From contig NZ_LT629689.1 in NCBI RefSeq assembly GCF_900102035.1, positions 1,488,001 to 1,552,000 on the forward strand: DNA of 64,000 nt, written 5' to 3'. A model generated the notes under the pieces. That model was not told the DNA's origin. It made no database searches and worked only from the letters and a program-made list of their open reading frames with translations. Source of the stretch: Pseudomonas extremaustralis. Lineage in GTDB: Bacteria; Pseudomonadota; Gammaproteobacteria; Pseudomonadales; Pseudomonadaceae. Positions 16,977-25,838 of the stretch are shown piece after piece. Both the position numbers and the translations under genes were made by a program. Numbering within the stretch: position 1 is the stretch's first letter; each line of letters opens with the position of its first letter.

Positions 16977-17921
16977 TCAAAACGGCATTGTCAGTTTCAG
17001 CCAATATGCATCGCCTTCCGCACGATTTTTTACGTTGGACTCCTGTTGCCATTTCGCCGTTATAAACCAACCTTTGCGGTTGGTATATTTGATCGATGGA
17101 CCAATGGCGAGCGCATGGCCCTTATTATTTTCGACACGCTCACCGTTCTGCCGATCATCCGTTGTTTGTTGATAGATATAGCCACCCACACCCACTACCC
17201 AACTATTGCCAAGCCCCCAACCTATAGAATAGTCGACGTGAAACTCCTGACCTGATGTGTAATCGGTAGCGTGATTTTTCAGATTGAAGTCATACATGAT
17301 TTTCGCATCGGCATTCAAACCCTCGGGATCGATATACGATAATGCCAAGACGGGTTGGATATCCCAGTAGTTGCGACCGATATTGGCGATGTCGTGGCGA
17401 TCGTATTCACCCGTCGGCGCCATAACATCGAGGGCTACGATGGCTTGTAGCTTATCGCTCATATGATAGCCAAGCGCCGTCCCGAACGTCATATCGCCCA
17501 ACCCTTGCTTGCTTTGCGACTGGCCATTGACGTCTACCTTGAGGTCAACCAATGGCATGATGGTATGAAATGCCAGGGAACCACCCAGTATCTGCTGATC
17601 ACTCACCCATATGAAACGCGGATCAATAGAGCTGGCCCGCACTCGAAAGTCGACCGGAAGTTTTGCCCCATCGTTACCGCGTAAAGAGTCCGCGTCGTAA
17701 TGGCTAGCGTAAACAATGGCGTAGAATCCTGGCGGAGGCATGGCTCCACTCATGTAGTTTTCAACACCCATTGGATAGCTGGAGCCGCCACTCTCAGTGG
17801 CCTGCGCATTGCCAGAAAGTCCCGCGGCAAGCACGCCAAGACTTACACAGAGCAACCCTCCAAGAATGTTGATCCACGCTGTTGTTTTAGATGTTTTCAT
17901 ATTGTTTTTATTAGTGGGCAT
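16977..17921 (-). CDS. SphA-type outer-membrane protein for aromatics, copy 2
   Basis: 314 residues from ATG 17921 (ACGGAA upstream; ATG 17900 is an alternative). Signal peptide ends near AQATES, then GGSSYPMGVENYMSGAMPPPG and a beta-barrel to YWLKLTMPF. It aligns along its length with the porin at 8553-9440, with many identical motifs (GGYIYQQTTDDRQNGERV against GGYIYHQVTDDRQDGDRV), so the two are ancient duplicates. Codon use is less GC-rich than in copy 1. It closes the sigma-54-linked operon. Confidence 0.85.
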   Translation of the reverse strand: MPTNKNNMKTSKTTAWINILGGLLCVSLGVLAAGLSGNAQATESGGSSYPMGVENYMSGAMPPPGFYAIVYASHYDADSLRGNDGAKLPVDFRVRASSIDPRFIWVSDQQILGGSLAFHTIMPLVDLKVDVNGQSQSKQGLGDMTFGTALGYHMSDKLQAIVALDVMAPTGEYDRHDIANIGRNYWDIQPVLALSYIDPEGLNADAKIMYDFNLKNHATDYTSGQEFHVDYSIGWGLGNSWVVGVGGYIYQQTTDDRQNGERVENNKGHALAIGPSIKYTNRKGWFITAKWQQESNVKNRAEGDAYWLKLTMPF

Positions 17922-18004
17922 AGAAATTTCCGTTATGTCATAAAGAATCGCAGAGTAATGTTTTACGGGGTCTCTGTGGTGCAAGCAGATAAAGGAACGG
18001 TTTG

Positions 18005-18202
18005 CTATTGCTGACTTTGCGACTTCAATTTAGAGATGCCACCGACACCGTAATGCTGTTTGCACATATCGGTAATGATGATCCTCACTGAATCCCGAGG
18101 CGCATCAATAGCTCGGTGACAAGCCTCTGTGACTTCATGGATCAGCCGCTCTTTCTGCTCATCGGTGCGGCCTTCTAAAAGATTGATAGTGATAATGGGC
18201 AT
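18005..18202 (-). CDS. 4-oxalocrotonate tautomerase family enzyme, copy 2
   Basis: 65 residues with Pro1, R11 and R39 conserved (PIITINLLEGRTDEQ; SVRIIITDMC). It differs from copy 1 after residue 40 (CKQHYGVGGISKLKSQSQQ). Lying between the MFS and porin genes of the hydroxyquinol unit, it might act on a maleylacetate-like or imported enol rather than on hydroxymuconate; its true substrate is open. Confidence 0.85.
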   Translation of the reverse strand: MPIITINLLEGRTDEQKERLIHEVTEACHRAIDAPRDSVRIIITDMCKQHYGVGGISKLKSQSQQ

Positions 18203-18371
18203 GGGATTTTCCTGTGTAAGTCCCGACGCGTTGATTGAGTGGCACCGATCCTTTGTGATAAATCAGCGCATCGCGGCAGTAGTGATTGTTTTTTGAGCTA
18301 CGGACGAGCCCTGAAACCTTGCCCCGACTCAGGTAAGGTTTCTTTTCGCAGTCTCTGTAGGAACGAGACGA

Positions 18372-19616
18372 TCAGGTGGTTTTGAGAACCGCTGCGGTAC
18401 GCACCGGCGCTGTCTCCTTTATCGCAAGCGTGATCAAAAGCCCCGTAGCCATGGCACCGATTGCCAATATTAAGGTGTATTGGATGCCATGGTTATGCGC
18501 GACGTAGCCCGCTAGGCTGGGCGCAATGCCGCCTCCAAAAATCTCGCCAATGCCAACAACGAAACCAGAAGCGGTCGACATCAGCCTGGCGGGCACGGAC
18601 TCGGTGGTGGAGGGGCCTACGGTCAGGCAAATGAGTCCGAAGTCGAAGAAGACTGTGAAAAACAGGGCCGCGAACAAGCGAGTGGTATCGGCACCGATGT
18701 TAATCAGTAGATAGAGCGAGGCAACGCCACCGATGACCGACAGAATCATGACCGGCTTGCGACCGATGCGATCGGAAAGACATGGCAGGAGGATGGTTCC
18801 CGCAGCGCCCCCGAACCCGATGGCGGAGAGGACAAAGCCCATTTGTTCAAGGCTCAGCCCCATGTAGTCCAACAAGTAGTTGGGAAGAAATGCGCCGAGC
18901 ACCACGAGGACTGTCAGCCAGCACATCATGCCCAAAATATTAAGCGAAACATTGCGACTGGTGAAAATGTCGGTCCAGCGGTGGCTGGTTGCATCATGGG
19001 TCATTGTGTGTTCGGCGGCCTCGGTGGAGTCGGTGTTTCGTAACACCTTGTGCAGCAGGAGACCGACGATCAGCCCTGGAACCATCACCATGACAAAGAC
19101 CCAATGCCACGCGACGACGTGCAACAACTGAGTCACCAGAATCGGCGCCAGCGCGAGGCCAAAGAGCGGCATTGCCGCCTGCTGGATACCCAGGTTCAAG
19201 CCATGACGGCTCGGTTTTGAAACATCCAACGTCGCCACAATACTTGCCGGGGTGAAGGCGCCTTCCGCAGCGCCGATCACGGCGCGAATCAACATCAGAC
19301 TGAGCAAGCCATTGGCCAGTCCGCTGAAACCGGCCAGCAGGGAGAATAGGATGACAGCCGGCACGATGATCGCGCGATGGCCGAACCGATCAGACAACTT
19401 ACCCGTAAAAAGTGACGAAATGCCCCACGTTACGGAGAGGACTCCTGTGATCAGGCCGAGGTCCTGATAATTCAGATTCAGGTCCTTCATGATGACCGGG
19501 AATAGCGGCATGATCATGAAACGATCAATGCTCACAAGCCCGAAACCGAGCGCCAACAGGGTGACTGCTTTCCACTCATAAGAAGCATCTGCACGATAGC
19601 TGCATGGGTTTTTCAT
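18372..19616 (-). CDS. MFS transporter, aromatic acid/phenol uptake candidate
   Basis: 414 residues from ATG 19616, the first Met before the membrane region (YEWKAVTLLALGFGLVSIDRFMIMPLFPV in outline, residues ~12-40). Twelve membrane segments; the loop 2-3 motif GKLSDRFGHRAII and its repeat CLSDRIGRKPVMI mark the MFS fold. A cytosolic loop lies near residue 200. Located behind the hydroxyquinol dioxygenase, it probably imports the growth substrate. The preceding 106 bases may hold its own ribosome site but no clear promoter. Confidence 0.85.
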   Translation of the reverse strand: MKNPCSYRADASYEWKAVTLLALGFGLVSIDRFMIMPLFPVIMKDLNLNYQDLGLITGVLSVTWGISSLFTGKLSDRFGHRAIIVPAVILFSLLAGFSGLANGLLSLMLIRAVIGAAEGAFTPASIVATLDVSKPSRHGLNLGIQQAAMPLFGLALAPILVTQLLHVVAWHWVFVMVMVPGLIVGLLLHKVLRNTDSTEAAEHTMTHDATSHRWTDIFTSRNVSLNILGMMCWLTVLVVLGAFLPNYLLDYMGLSLEQMGFVLSAIGFGGAAGTILLPCLSDRIGRKPVMILSVIGGVASLYLLINIGADTTRLFAALFFTVFFDFGLICLTVGPSTTESVPARLMSTASGFVVGIGEIFGGGIAPSLAGYVAHNHGIQYTLILAIGAMATGLLITLAIKETAPVRTAAVLKTT

Positions 19617-19722
19617 AGTGTGTTCCGTTATTGTTCTTGTAATTAGGAGTGTGCCGGCGCAACGAGTCGCCGTACTCAACCGGCACGGAGGTTTCCAGGC
19701 GAAGAAAAACAGGTTCCGGCAG

Positions 19723-20562
19723 TCAGCCTGGCACCAGGACAAAGTCGAATTCGGCTTTCCACTGAGTGGCGCCACTTTTGTTGTGTTCAAACGTCTGGAG
19801 CAGTGAGGCTTTCACACCGAACACCGTGTCGGAGGTCAAGTACTCATCGCCGACGGCGAACGTGTGCGTCACGACGCGCTGGTAACCCAGGGCAGTTAGC
19901 ATGAAATGCATATGCGCCGGCCTCCAGGGATGGCGTCCGAGCAGGGCCAGCATCTGACCCACCGGCCCATCGTCCGGAATAGGGTAGGACACCGGTTTGA
20001 TGCCGCGGAAGCTGTAGCATCCATCGGCGCCGGTGACAAATCGACCACGATTGTTCCACTTGGGCTGCAGGTCCGGTTGCTGCACGTCGTAGTATCCATC
20101 AATGTTGTCCGACCAGACGTCCAGCATGGCCCCTTCTATGGCGTTGCCTTGCAAGTCCAGGACTCGCCCTTCATACAGGCAGCTTTCTCCCTTTTCATCC
20201 AAGGAGATGGTTTCCCCCATTTCACGAATCGGCGCTCCGTCAACGTGGAAAGGTCCGAAAACGGTATTTTCAGTGGCGCCTTGAGGTCGTCGGGCATTTA
20301 TGGCGTCCACCAGCATGGAGACGCCCAGGGTGTCGCTGAGCAGGATGAATTCCTGGCGATGCTCAGAGCAGATTTGCCCCGTTCTGGTCAGGAAGTCGAT
20401 CGCCGTTTCCCACTCGGGTTCTGTGAGTTCGACGTCCTTGATAAAACCATGGAGGTGCTCTATCAACGAAGCCATGATAGTGCGCAGGCGCGGGTTGACG
20501 GTGTCTCCCATGCGTGCGTTAACGGCCTTCGCCGAGCCTTCTTCGGTAAAGTATTCGATCAT
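19723..20562 (-). CDS. Intradiol dioxygenase, probable hydroxyquinol 1,2-dioxygenase
   Basis: 279 residues from ATG 20562 (AGGTGG five bases upstream; a GTG three codons earlier is also in frame). The Fe(III) ligands are visible as Y158 (IDGYYDVQ), Y193 (PVSYPIP), H217 and H219 (RPAHMHF). The N-terminal helical linker domain and overall pattern (ENTVFGPFHVDGAP, WNNRGRFVTGADG) match hydroxyquinol dioxygenases more than catechol 1,2-dioxygenases. Product: maleylacetate, the substrate of the reductase encoded just upstream. Confidence 0.88.
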   Translation of the reverse strand: MIEYFTEEGSAKAVNARMGDTVNPRLRTIMASLIEHLHGFIKDVELTEPEWETAIDFLTRTGQICSEHRQEFILLSDTLGVSMLVDAINARRPQGATENTVFGPFHVDGAPIREMGETISLDEKGESCLYEGRVLDLQGNAIEGAMLDVWSDNIDGYYDVQQPDLQPKWNNRGRFVTGADGCYSFRGIKPVSYPIPDDGPVGQMLALLGRHPWRPAHMHFMLTALGYQRVVTHTFAVGDEYLTSDTVFGVKASLLQTFEHNKSGATQWKAEFDFVLVPG

Positions 20563-20636
20563 GTTGTCCACCTGGATTATGTTTGTGATCCTGATTGGCG
20601 GGTGCAGGGCGTCCGCTTACGATCGCCCGCTTCTGG

Positions 20637-21692
20637 TCATTCCGGTCGCAGGCCGGACCAGGCCCGTTGCAGGAGTGCGCGAATGGCGTCGCGTTCAACC
20701 GGTCGCGGATTCCAGTAGGGGTTCTTGACTGCCAAGTCTGCGGCATGGTCGAGGTCACGTTCATTCAGACCCAGGTCCTTCAACGCCAGCGGAGCGCCCA
20801 GCGCTGCAGCGAAGTCGTAGAGTCCGCTTCCCAACTGCCCACCGAACAGTTTTGTCACGGGACGCAAGGCATCAGCCGCGGCGACTTGGTTGTACGCGGC
20901 CGTATGCGGGAGCATGACGGCGTGGGTTTCTGCATGGGGCAAGTTAAAACTGCCACCCAGGGTGTGACATAGTTTGTGATGCAGGGCCATGCCGACAGTG
21001 CCCAGCACGGTACCGCATAGCCATGAGCCATAAAGGGCCGTACTGCGTGAGGCGATAGATTCTGGTTGCCTGACTACGCCCGGCAAGGCCTCCTTCAACG
21101 CCCGAATGCCTTCCACCGCCATCAGTGAGGTGATGGGATTGCTATTGCGGGCATAGAGCGCTTCGACTGCATGAGCCATGGCATTGAGGGCGCTGGTAAC
21201 ACTCATGGAGACGGGTAGCCCCAGCGTCAGCTCCGGGTCGTAGATCACCACTTCGGGCAAGATTGACGCAGCGCTCACGGTGGTTTTTTCGCCGTTTTCC
21301 GTCTGTCCGAGAATCGGTGTGACTTCAGAGCCCGCGTAGGTGGTCGGCACCACTACCTGCGGTGCGTCGTTGCGATAGGCAATCGCCTTGCCCAAGCCAA
21401 TGGTGGAGCCGCCACCGATGGCGACGACGCAGTCCGCGCCGAGCTCAACATAGGTTCTCAACGCCTCTTCGGTGACCTCAATGGGTGTGTGCATCGTCGC
21501 GTGAGCAAATACGCCGGCGCCCAGCCCACCGAGAGCATCATTGAGTCGTTCTGCGTCCTTCTGCTGGGCAGGCGTCGAAAGCACCAAAGCGCGGCGGAGG
21601 CCCAGGGTTTTGAGTTCTTCAGCCACTCGTTGGGAGCTGCCTGCACCGAAAATGATCCGTGCCGGATTGTTGATGTAGATGAAATCGGTCAT
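20637..21692 (-). CDS. Maleylacetate reductase
   Basis: 351 residues from ATG 21692 (MTDFIYINNPARIIFGAGSSQRV). Iron-type alcohol dehydrogenase fold with AIGGGSTIGLGKAIA, VPTTYAGSEVTPI and HHKLCHTLGG, all typical of maleylacetate reductases. It reduces maleylacetate to 3-oxoadipate with NAD(P)H. Between the monooxygenase and the dioxygenase genes, 25 bases after the former. Confidence 0.92.
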   Translation of the reverse strand: MTDFIYINNPARIIFGAGSSQRVAEELKTLGLRRALVLSTPAQQKDAERLNDALGGLGAGVFAHATMHTPIEVTEEALRTYVELGADCVVAIGGGSTIGLGKAIAYRNDAPQVVVPTTYAGSEVTPILGQTENGEKTTVSAASILPEVVIYDPELTLGLPVSMSVTSALNAMAHAVEALYARNSNPITSLMAVEGIRALKEALPGVVRQPESIASRSTALYGSWLCGTVLGTVGMALHHKLCHTLGGSFNLPHAETHAVMLPHTAAYNQVAAADALRPVTKLFGGQLGSGLYDFAAALGAPLALKDLGLNERDLDHAADLAVKNPYWNPRPVERDAIRALLQRAWSGLRPE

Positions 21693-21717
21693 CAGAAAAT
21701 ACTCCTGGGTCTGTCGG

Positions 21718-23358
21718 TCAGGCGGATGTGGCAATGACTGCGCACGGAGTGGCCTGGTCGGCTGTCGTTAGATGAAGCTGCTCCAGCAGTTCATCCAACT
21801 GGCGTTGCAGGGCGTCGGCCGAGCGCGCGCTGGCCGCGACATAAAAGTCAGGGCGAATTACCAGGTAGCGTGCATTGATGTTTTCAAGCCAGGCCGCATA
21901 GGTGCCGTCAACGTCTTCCACGTCACAGGGGCTACCTACCGCGCCCAAGTTGATGAACTGCGCGCTCAACCGCTCCAGGGCGTCCAGTTGATGCGCTTTG
22001 AGCGCCTGACGGGGCGACTCCCCGAAACCGATGACCAGCCAGCCACGGCCGACGATGTCATCGAAGCGGCCACGCTGGTCACCTTTGCAGACGATGCCCT
22101 GGACCGACAGCTCACCGGCATGACCCGCGTCACGGCACCAGGCACCCGGCCCCAGGGTGGCCTTGTCGGTGGCGACCGGAACGCGACCGGAAGTTTGCAG
22201 CTCTGCCTGCATGCGCACGTCACGCGCTGCCGCTTCGGCGGGATCGGTGATACAGATGATGCGCCCCAGATCCATGGAGAACTCGATGTAGTGTTTGGCG
22301 TGTTCGCGACGCTCGGAGGTATAACTGTCGAGTACTTTATCGGTCATCTTGCCGGTGAGGATGGCATCCAGGCGCCAGTTCAGGGCCACGGCATCTCGCA
22401 AGCCTGCGCACATGCCTTCCCCGGCAAAGGGAGGCATCAAATGCGCAGCGTCACCCGCGATCAGCCCGCGACCATTACGCCAGGATTGGGCATAGCACGC
22501 CTGGAAGCGGTACACAGCACTGCGCTCGATAGTGGCCACCTGCGGTGTCATCCCCCAAGGGGCCATCAGTTTCCAGGCACTTTCAGGAGACGCCAATTCT
22601 TCGGCTGATTCGCCGGGAAGGGCCATGAATTCCCACCGTTTGCGACCGGGGCCGCCAGGCACGATGGTCGTAGGTCGCTTCGGATCGCATAGCTGCCAAT
22701 GCACAGGATCGATTGCGAACTCCTGATGCGGGATCATGTCGAGGATCAACCAGTCATAGAAGAAGCCGCAATCGACAAAGGCGAGGTCCAGTTCTTTGCG
22801 CACAAAGCTGTTTGCGCCATCGGCGCCAACAACATACTTGGCACGAATTCGAGTGGGCACCCCAGAATCTTCGCTCTGGCCACCCAGGCAAATGCCGTCC
22901 CTATCCTGGCTGAGCGTGTTGGCTTCCCAGCCACGGATCAACTGAATACTCGGAATGGTGGCGGCTATATCCAGCAGGCGTTTTTCGAGGTCCGGTTGAT
23001 AGAACCAGTAACGAACCCGCCAGCCCGATGCCGAGGTGCTTTTCCAGTCGACGATCTGCAGGTCTTCACCCTTGGCGTTGCGCCAATAGTAAAAATCGTC
23101 GTGGTAGTCGATGGCTGAGTCATTGTCGGAGTCAATGCCGAGGCTAGCGAGGATCCTGGCAATCTCATGGTCGAATGTCACGGCGCGGGGGCGTTCATAG
23201 CGCTCTTTCCAGCGCTCTAAGAGTGTGACTCGGTGTCCTTTCTGCCCTAGCAGGATTGCCAACAGGGTACCTACTGGACCGGCTCCGACGATGGCGACAT
23301 CGACGTCGGAATGATCAGTTGTATTGTTGTGATCCACGGGCAGGCTTAGCACATTCAT
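21718..23358 (-). CDS. FAD-dependent aromatic monooxygenase (MhpA/resorcinol hydroxylase-like)
   Basis: 546 residues. It carries the three flavin hydroxylase motifs: [14 protein letters not shown] (~23-36), [12 protein letters not shown] (~180s) and [19 protein letters not shown] (~295-315), plus a C-terminal thioredoxin-like domain as in phenol hydroxylase and MhpA. Together with maleylacetate reductase and hydroxyquinol dioxygenase it matches resorcinol pathways, where such an enzyme makes hydroxyquinol. Substrate is inferred from neighbours; alkylresorcinols or 3-hydroxyphenyl acids are alternatives. First gene after the sigma-54 promoter. Confidence 0.85.
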   Translation of the reverse strand: MNVLSLPVDHNNTTDHSDVDVAIVGAGPVGTLLAILLGQKGHRVTLLERWKERYERPRAVTFDHEIARILASLGIDSDNDSAIDYHDDFYYWRNAKGEDLQIVDWKSTSASGWRVRYWFYQPDLEKRLLDIAATIPSIQLIRGWEANTLSQDRDGICLGGQSEDSGVPTRIRAKYVVGADGANSFVRKELDLAFVDCGFFYDWLILDMIPHQEFAIDPVHWQLCDPKRPTTIVPGGPGRKRWEFMALPGESAEELASPESAWKLMAPWGMTPQVATIERSAVYRFQACYAQSWRNGRGLIAGDAAHLMPPFAGEGMCAGLRDAVALNWRLDAILTGKMTDKVLDSYTSERREHAKHYIEFSMDLGRIICITDPAEAAARDVRMQAELQTSGRVPVATDKATLGPGAWCRDAGHAGELSVQGIVCKGDQRGRFDDIVGRGWLVIGFGESPRQALKAHQLDALERLSAQFINLGAVGSPCDVEDVDGTYAAWLENINARYLVIRPDFYVAASARSADALQRQLDELLEQLHLTTADQATPCAVIATSA

Positions 23359-23472
23359 TGTTATCGCTCTCCTGACACCGGACGGCTACGTCCGGCACCA
23401 CTATCTTATTGTTGGAAGTTCGCCTTGCAGGGGAGAGGTATCCTCCGATGCATGACGACTACGATAGGAAGA

Positions 23473-23487
23473 GCAAGCGGTGTGCCA
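23473..23487 (-). promoter_or_regulatory. Sigma-54 (-24/-12) promoter of the hydroxyquinol operon
   Basis: On the minus strand TGGCAC (23487-23482), five bases, TTGC (23476-23473) and then T: a full match to the -24/-12 consensus. It points at the monooxygenase gene 115 bases downstream, and the adjacent divergent gene encodes a sigma-54 activator. Confidence 0.85.
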
Positions 23488-23580
23488 AGTCAGATAAGAA
23501 GCTAATTATTTATATAAAACAATAAGTTGACGTTTTTTATTGGTGATAATTTTTGGATGTATTGCTAGGAATTAACATAA

Positions 23581-23605
23581 TTGTTATAAGTTATGTAAAT
23601 AACAA
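23581..23605. promoter_or_regulatory. Candidate upstream activator site for the DmpR-like regulator
   Basis: TTGTTAT (23581-23587) and ATAACAA (23599-23605) are perfect inverted arms; nested inside is GTTAT-GTAA-ATAAC (23590-23603). It lies about 120-145 bases upstream of the predicted start of the sigma-54 transcript, the usual distance for XylR/DmpR sites, with very AT-rich DNA between that could bend or bind IHF. It also abuts the regulator gene, so autoregulation is possible. Confidence 0.5.
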
Positions 23606-23610
23606 CAAAA

Positions 23611-25263
23611 ATGTTACGTCATAATGAGTGCCAAATGTTCCCAAAGGATTTGATTCGGCAGCTACGACTGGAGCCGGAAAAGGGCAAAATCTGGCTCGGC
23701 AACCAACGTGCCTTCCTGATGCAGTTGCCGGCTTTCGCCGCGTTTCGGCGTGAGCTAATCGCTGAAATAGGCATAGCCCACTCACGTCGACTCCTGGCGC
23801 GAATGGGTTACGCCGCTGGCTCAAACGATGCCGAGCTCGCGCGAAGCCTTCGGGGCGACGAAAGTGATCACGCTTTCATGGCCGGACCATTACTCCATGC
23901 GATGGAAGGGGTGACACGCGTAGAGACGTTGCGCATGGAAGTCGACGTTGAGTCTGGCCACCACTATGTCGAACAGATCTGGCACGACTCCATCGAGGCC
24001 AGCGCCCACTTGGCCCATCTGCCGATTTCCGCCGAGCCTGTCTGCTGGATGCAGATCGGCCACGCCTCCGGTTTTACTAGCGCGTTCTTTGGTCGAACGG
24101 TGCTGTTTCGCGAGGTCGAGTGCCGTGGAATGGGACATGCGCAATGCCGCATCATCGGTAAGCCTATCGAGGAGTGGGGCCCCGATGCCGACCAGTTGGA
24201 ACTGTTCGGTTCCACCGATTACATCAATGCCTCACTGAACGACCCGATACTCGATGACGCCCTGGTAGTCTCAGATCTGATTGGGGCTGCCCCCAGTTTT
24301 CTCGCCACCTGCCGGCGGATCGAGAAGATCGCGGCACGGAACGTGACCGTACTTTTCCAGGGGGAGACCGGTGTTGGTAAGGAGCGCTTTGCCCGACTGC
24401 TGCATCAGCTCAGCCATAGGGCAGACAAACCCTTCGTGGCCGTCAATTGTGCTGCACTGCCGGAGACGCTGATCGAGTCGGAGCTGTTCGGGGTTGAAAA
24501 GGGCGCCTTCACTGGCGCTACGCGTACCAGGGCCGGACGTTTCGAGCAGGCCAATGGCGGAACACTGTTCCTCGACGAAATCGGCACCCTGACCTCCGTG
24601 GCGCAGGAAAAGCTTCTACGGGTGTTGCAGGAGCGTGAGGTGGATCGGTTGGGTGGCGATGCACCCTATCCGGTAGATATTCGGGTCATCGCCGCAACCA
24701 ATGCGGATTTGGAAGAGGACGTCCGACAGGGCCGCTTCCGTAAGGATCTGTACTATCGCATCAACGTAGTGCCTATTCACATACCGGCACTGCGCGAACG
24801 ACCTACAGACATTCCGTTGCTCATCCGTTATTTCGTCAAGCGTTTTTCCACCTTGCATCAACGCTCGATCAAGGGGCTTTCGCGGGCGGCTGTGCGGGCG
24901 CTGTTGGATTACAACTACCCGGGCAATGTGCGAGAGTTGGAGAACATCATCGAGCGTGGAGTTGTGCTGGCCGATGAAAATGAGCCCATCGGGCTGAGTG
25001 ACCTGTTTCTCTCTTCGGTTCGGGAGCCGGAAGCGTCAAAAAACTTCATTATCCCTCAACAACGCCAGCAAATCATTGAACGTTGGCTGGATGAACATCC
25101 CCTAGAAGAGCTCATTAATACGTCAGTCAGTCGTGCAGTTGCTCGGGTCCACGGCAACATTTCGAAGGCTGCGCGGCTTCTTGGTATTACTCGCCGACAG
25201 CTGGAGCATCGTCTGAAAAAGGGGCCTGCACGGATTTCTGGGGATGAGCGAGTCGAGAGTTAG
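23611..25263 (+). CDS. Sigma-54-dependent phenol-responsive activator, XylR/DmpR/MopR family
   Basis: 550 residues from ATG 23611; ATG 23635 is an alternative with a weak GAG upstream. Domains: XylR_N/V4R sensor (~10-190), AAA+ core (~220-460) with Walker A GETGVGKE (251-258) and the sigma-54 loop GAFTGA (298-303), and a Fis-type helix-turn-helix (~505-540). The zinc ligands C145, E168, C171 and C179 and the phenol-hydroxyl contacts H96 and W124 keep exactly the spacing I recall for MopR (each shifted by ten). The effector is therefore probably a phenol. Divergent from the hydroxyquinol operon. Confidence 0.92.
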   Translation: MLRHNECQMFPKDLIRQLRLEPEKGKIWLGNQRAFLMQLPAFAAFRRELIAEIGIAHSRRLLARMGYAAGSNDAELARSLRGDESDHAFMAGPLLHAMEGVTRVETLRMEVDVESGHHYVEQIWHDSIEASAHLAHLPISAEPVCWMQIGHASGFTSAFFGRTVLFREVECRGMGHAQCRIIGKPIEEWGPDADQLELFGSTDYINASLNDPILDDALVVSDLIGAAPSFLATCRRIEKIAARNVTVLFQGETGVGKERFARLLHQLSHRADKPFVAVNCAALPETLIESELFGVEKGAFTGATRTRAGRFEQANGGTLFLDEIGTLTSVAQEKLLRVLQEREVDRLGGDAPYPVDIRVIAATNADLEEDVRQGRFRKDLYYRINVVPIHIPALRERPTDIPLLIRYFVKRFSTLHQRSIKGLSRAAVRALLDYNYPGNVRELENIIERGVVLADENEPIGLSDLFLSSVREPEASKNFIIPQQRQQIIERWLDEHPLEELINTSVSRAVARVHGNISKAARLLGITRRQLEHRLKKGPARISGDERVES

Positions 25264-25267
25264 GCAA

Positions 25268-25399
25268 ATGGGTAAATTGATAGTCGCGGATCGGCTCGCA
25301 CAGGCGGACGACGTTGGCGCCGCTTTAGCAACTGTGCCTTCGAAAGACTTCATTGGAGGACGGGACAGCACATTGAAAATTTCGGTGGTGTCCAGCTAG
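25268..25399 (+). CDS. Very small ORF, doubtful
   Basis: 43 codons (MGKLIVADRLAQADDVGAAL at the start), five bases after the regulator stop, without a convincing ribosome site. Unrecognised; may be a fragment of a broken gene. Confidence 0.2.
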   Translation: MGKLIVADRLAQADDVGAALATVPSKDFIGGRDSTLKISVVSS

Positions 25400-25463
25400 A
25401 TGCGAAGAGGCTAGGAGAGTTCTGCAGGGCTCGTTCTCGCCCGCGCTGCTGGTCTAGCAGTGA

Positions 25464-25697
25464 GCGTCTCCTTCTGGTGCGGCGGTGCCAGGAAACTTGA
25501 AGCTATTGAGTCGCTTCAGGAAGGTCATATGTCAATATTGGCAACAGGCTCTTGGGCGACGCAGCCAGCGAAATCGGCTGCAATGGTCTCGCTTCGGGTT
25601 GCTCACAGATCACTACATACCGAGCCCAAAGAACGCGCACCCGTATCCTGTGGATCGCTTCGCGTCACGCACCCAAGGCAGGAGCCGTATGCGGTAG
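25464..25697 (+). pseudogene. Group II intron reverse transcriptase/maturase, C-terminal remnant
   Basis: In frame from 25464 the sequence reads VPGNLKLLSRFRKVICQYW, then RRSQRNRLQWSRF and HPYPVDRFASRTQGRSRMR and stop. The HPYP..RF...G.SRMR ending is diagnostic of group II intron-encoded proteins. Only ~75 residues are left, so the RT domain and the 5' intron are gone. As is normal, the stop lies inside intron domain V. Confidence 0.8.
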
Positions 25698-25754
25698 TTC
25701 CGCACTTACGGATCTGTGCGGGGGGGGCAGGTAACTGCCTTCCCTGCCGCGACC
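25682..25754 (+). ncRNA. Group II intron domains V and VI (remnant)
   Basis: 25682-25714 folds as a domain V hairpin (GAGCCGTATGCGG, loop, CCGCACTTACGGATC), and 25717-25752 folds as a domain VI-like stem around GTAA. The intron 3' end should be near 25752-25754. With no 5' part it cannot splice. The next gene begins at 25839. Confidence 0.7.
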
Positions 25755-25838
25755 GATTTATGGGGCTTGACAGGCCAACGATAATGAAAGCTGCACCGCG
25801 ACCAACGCGATACGTCTATCACAATTCAAAGGTGCCCC

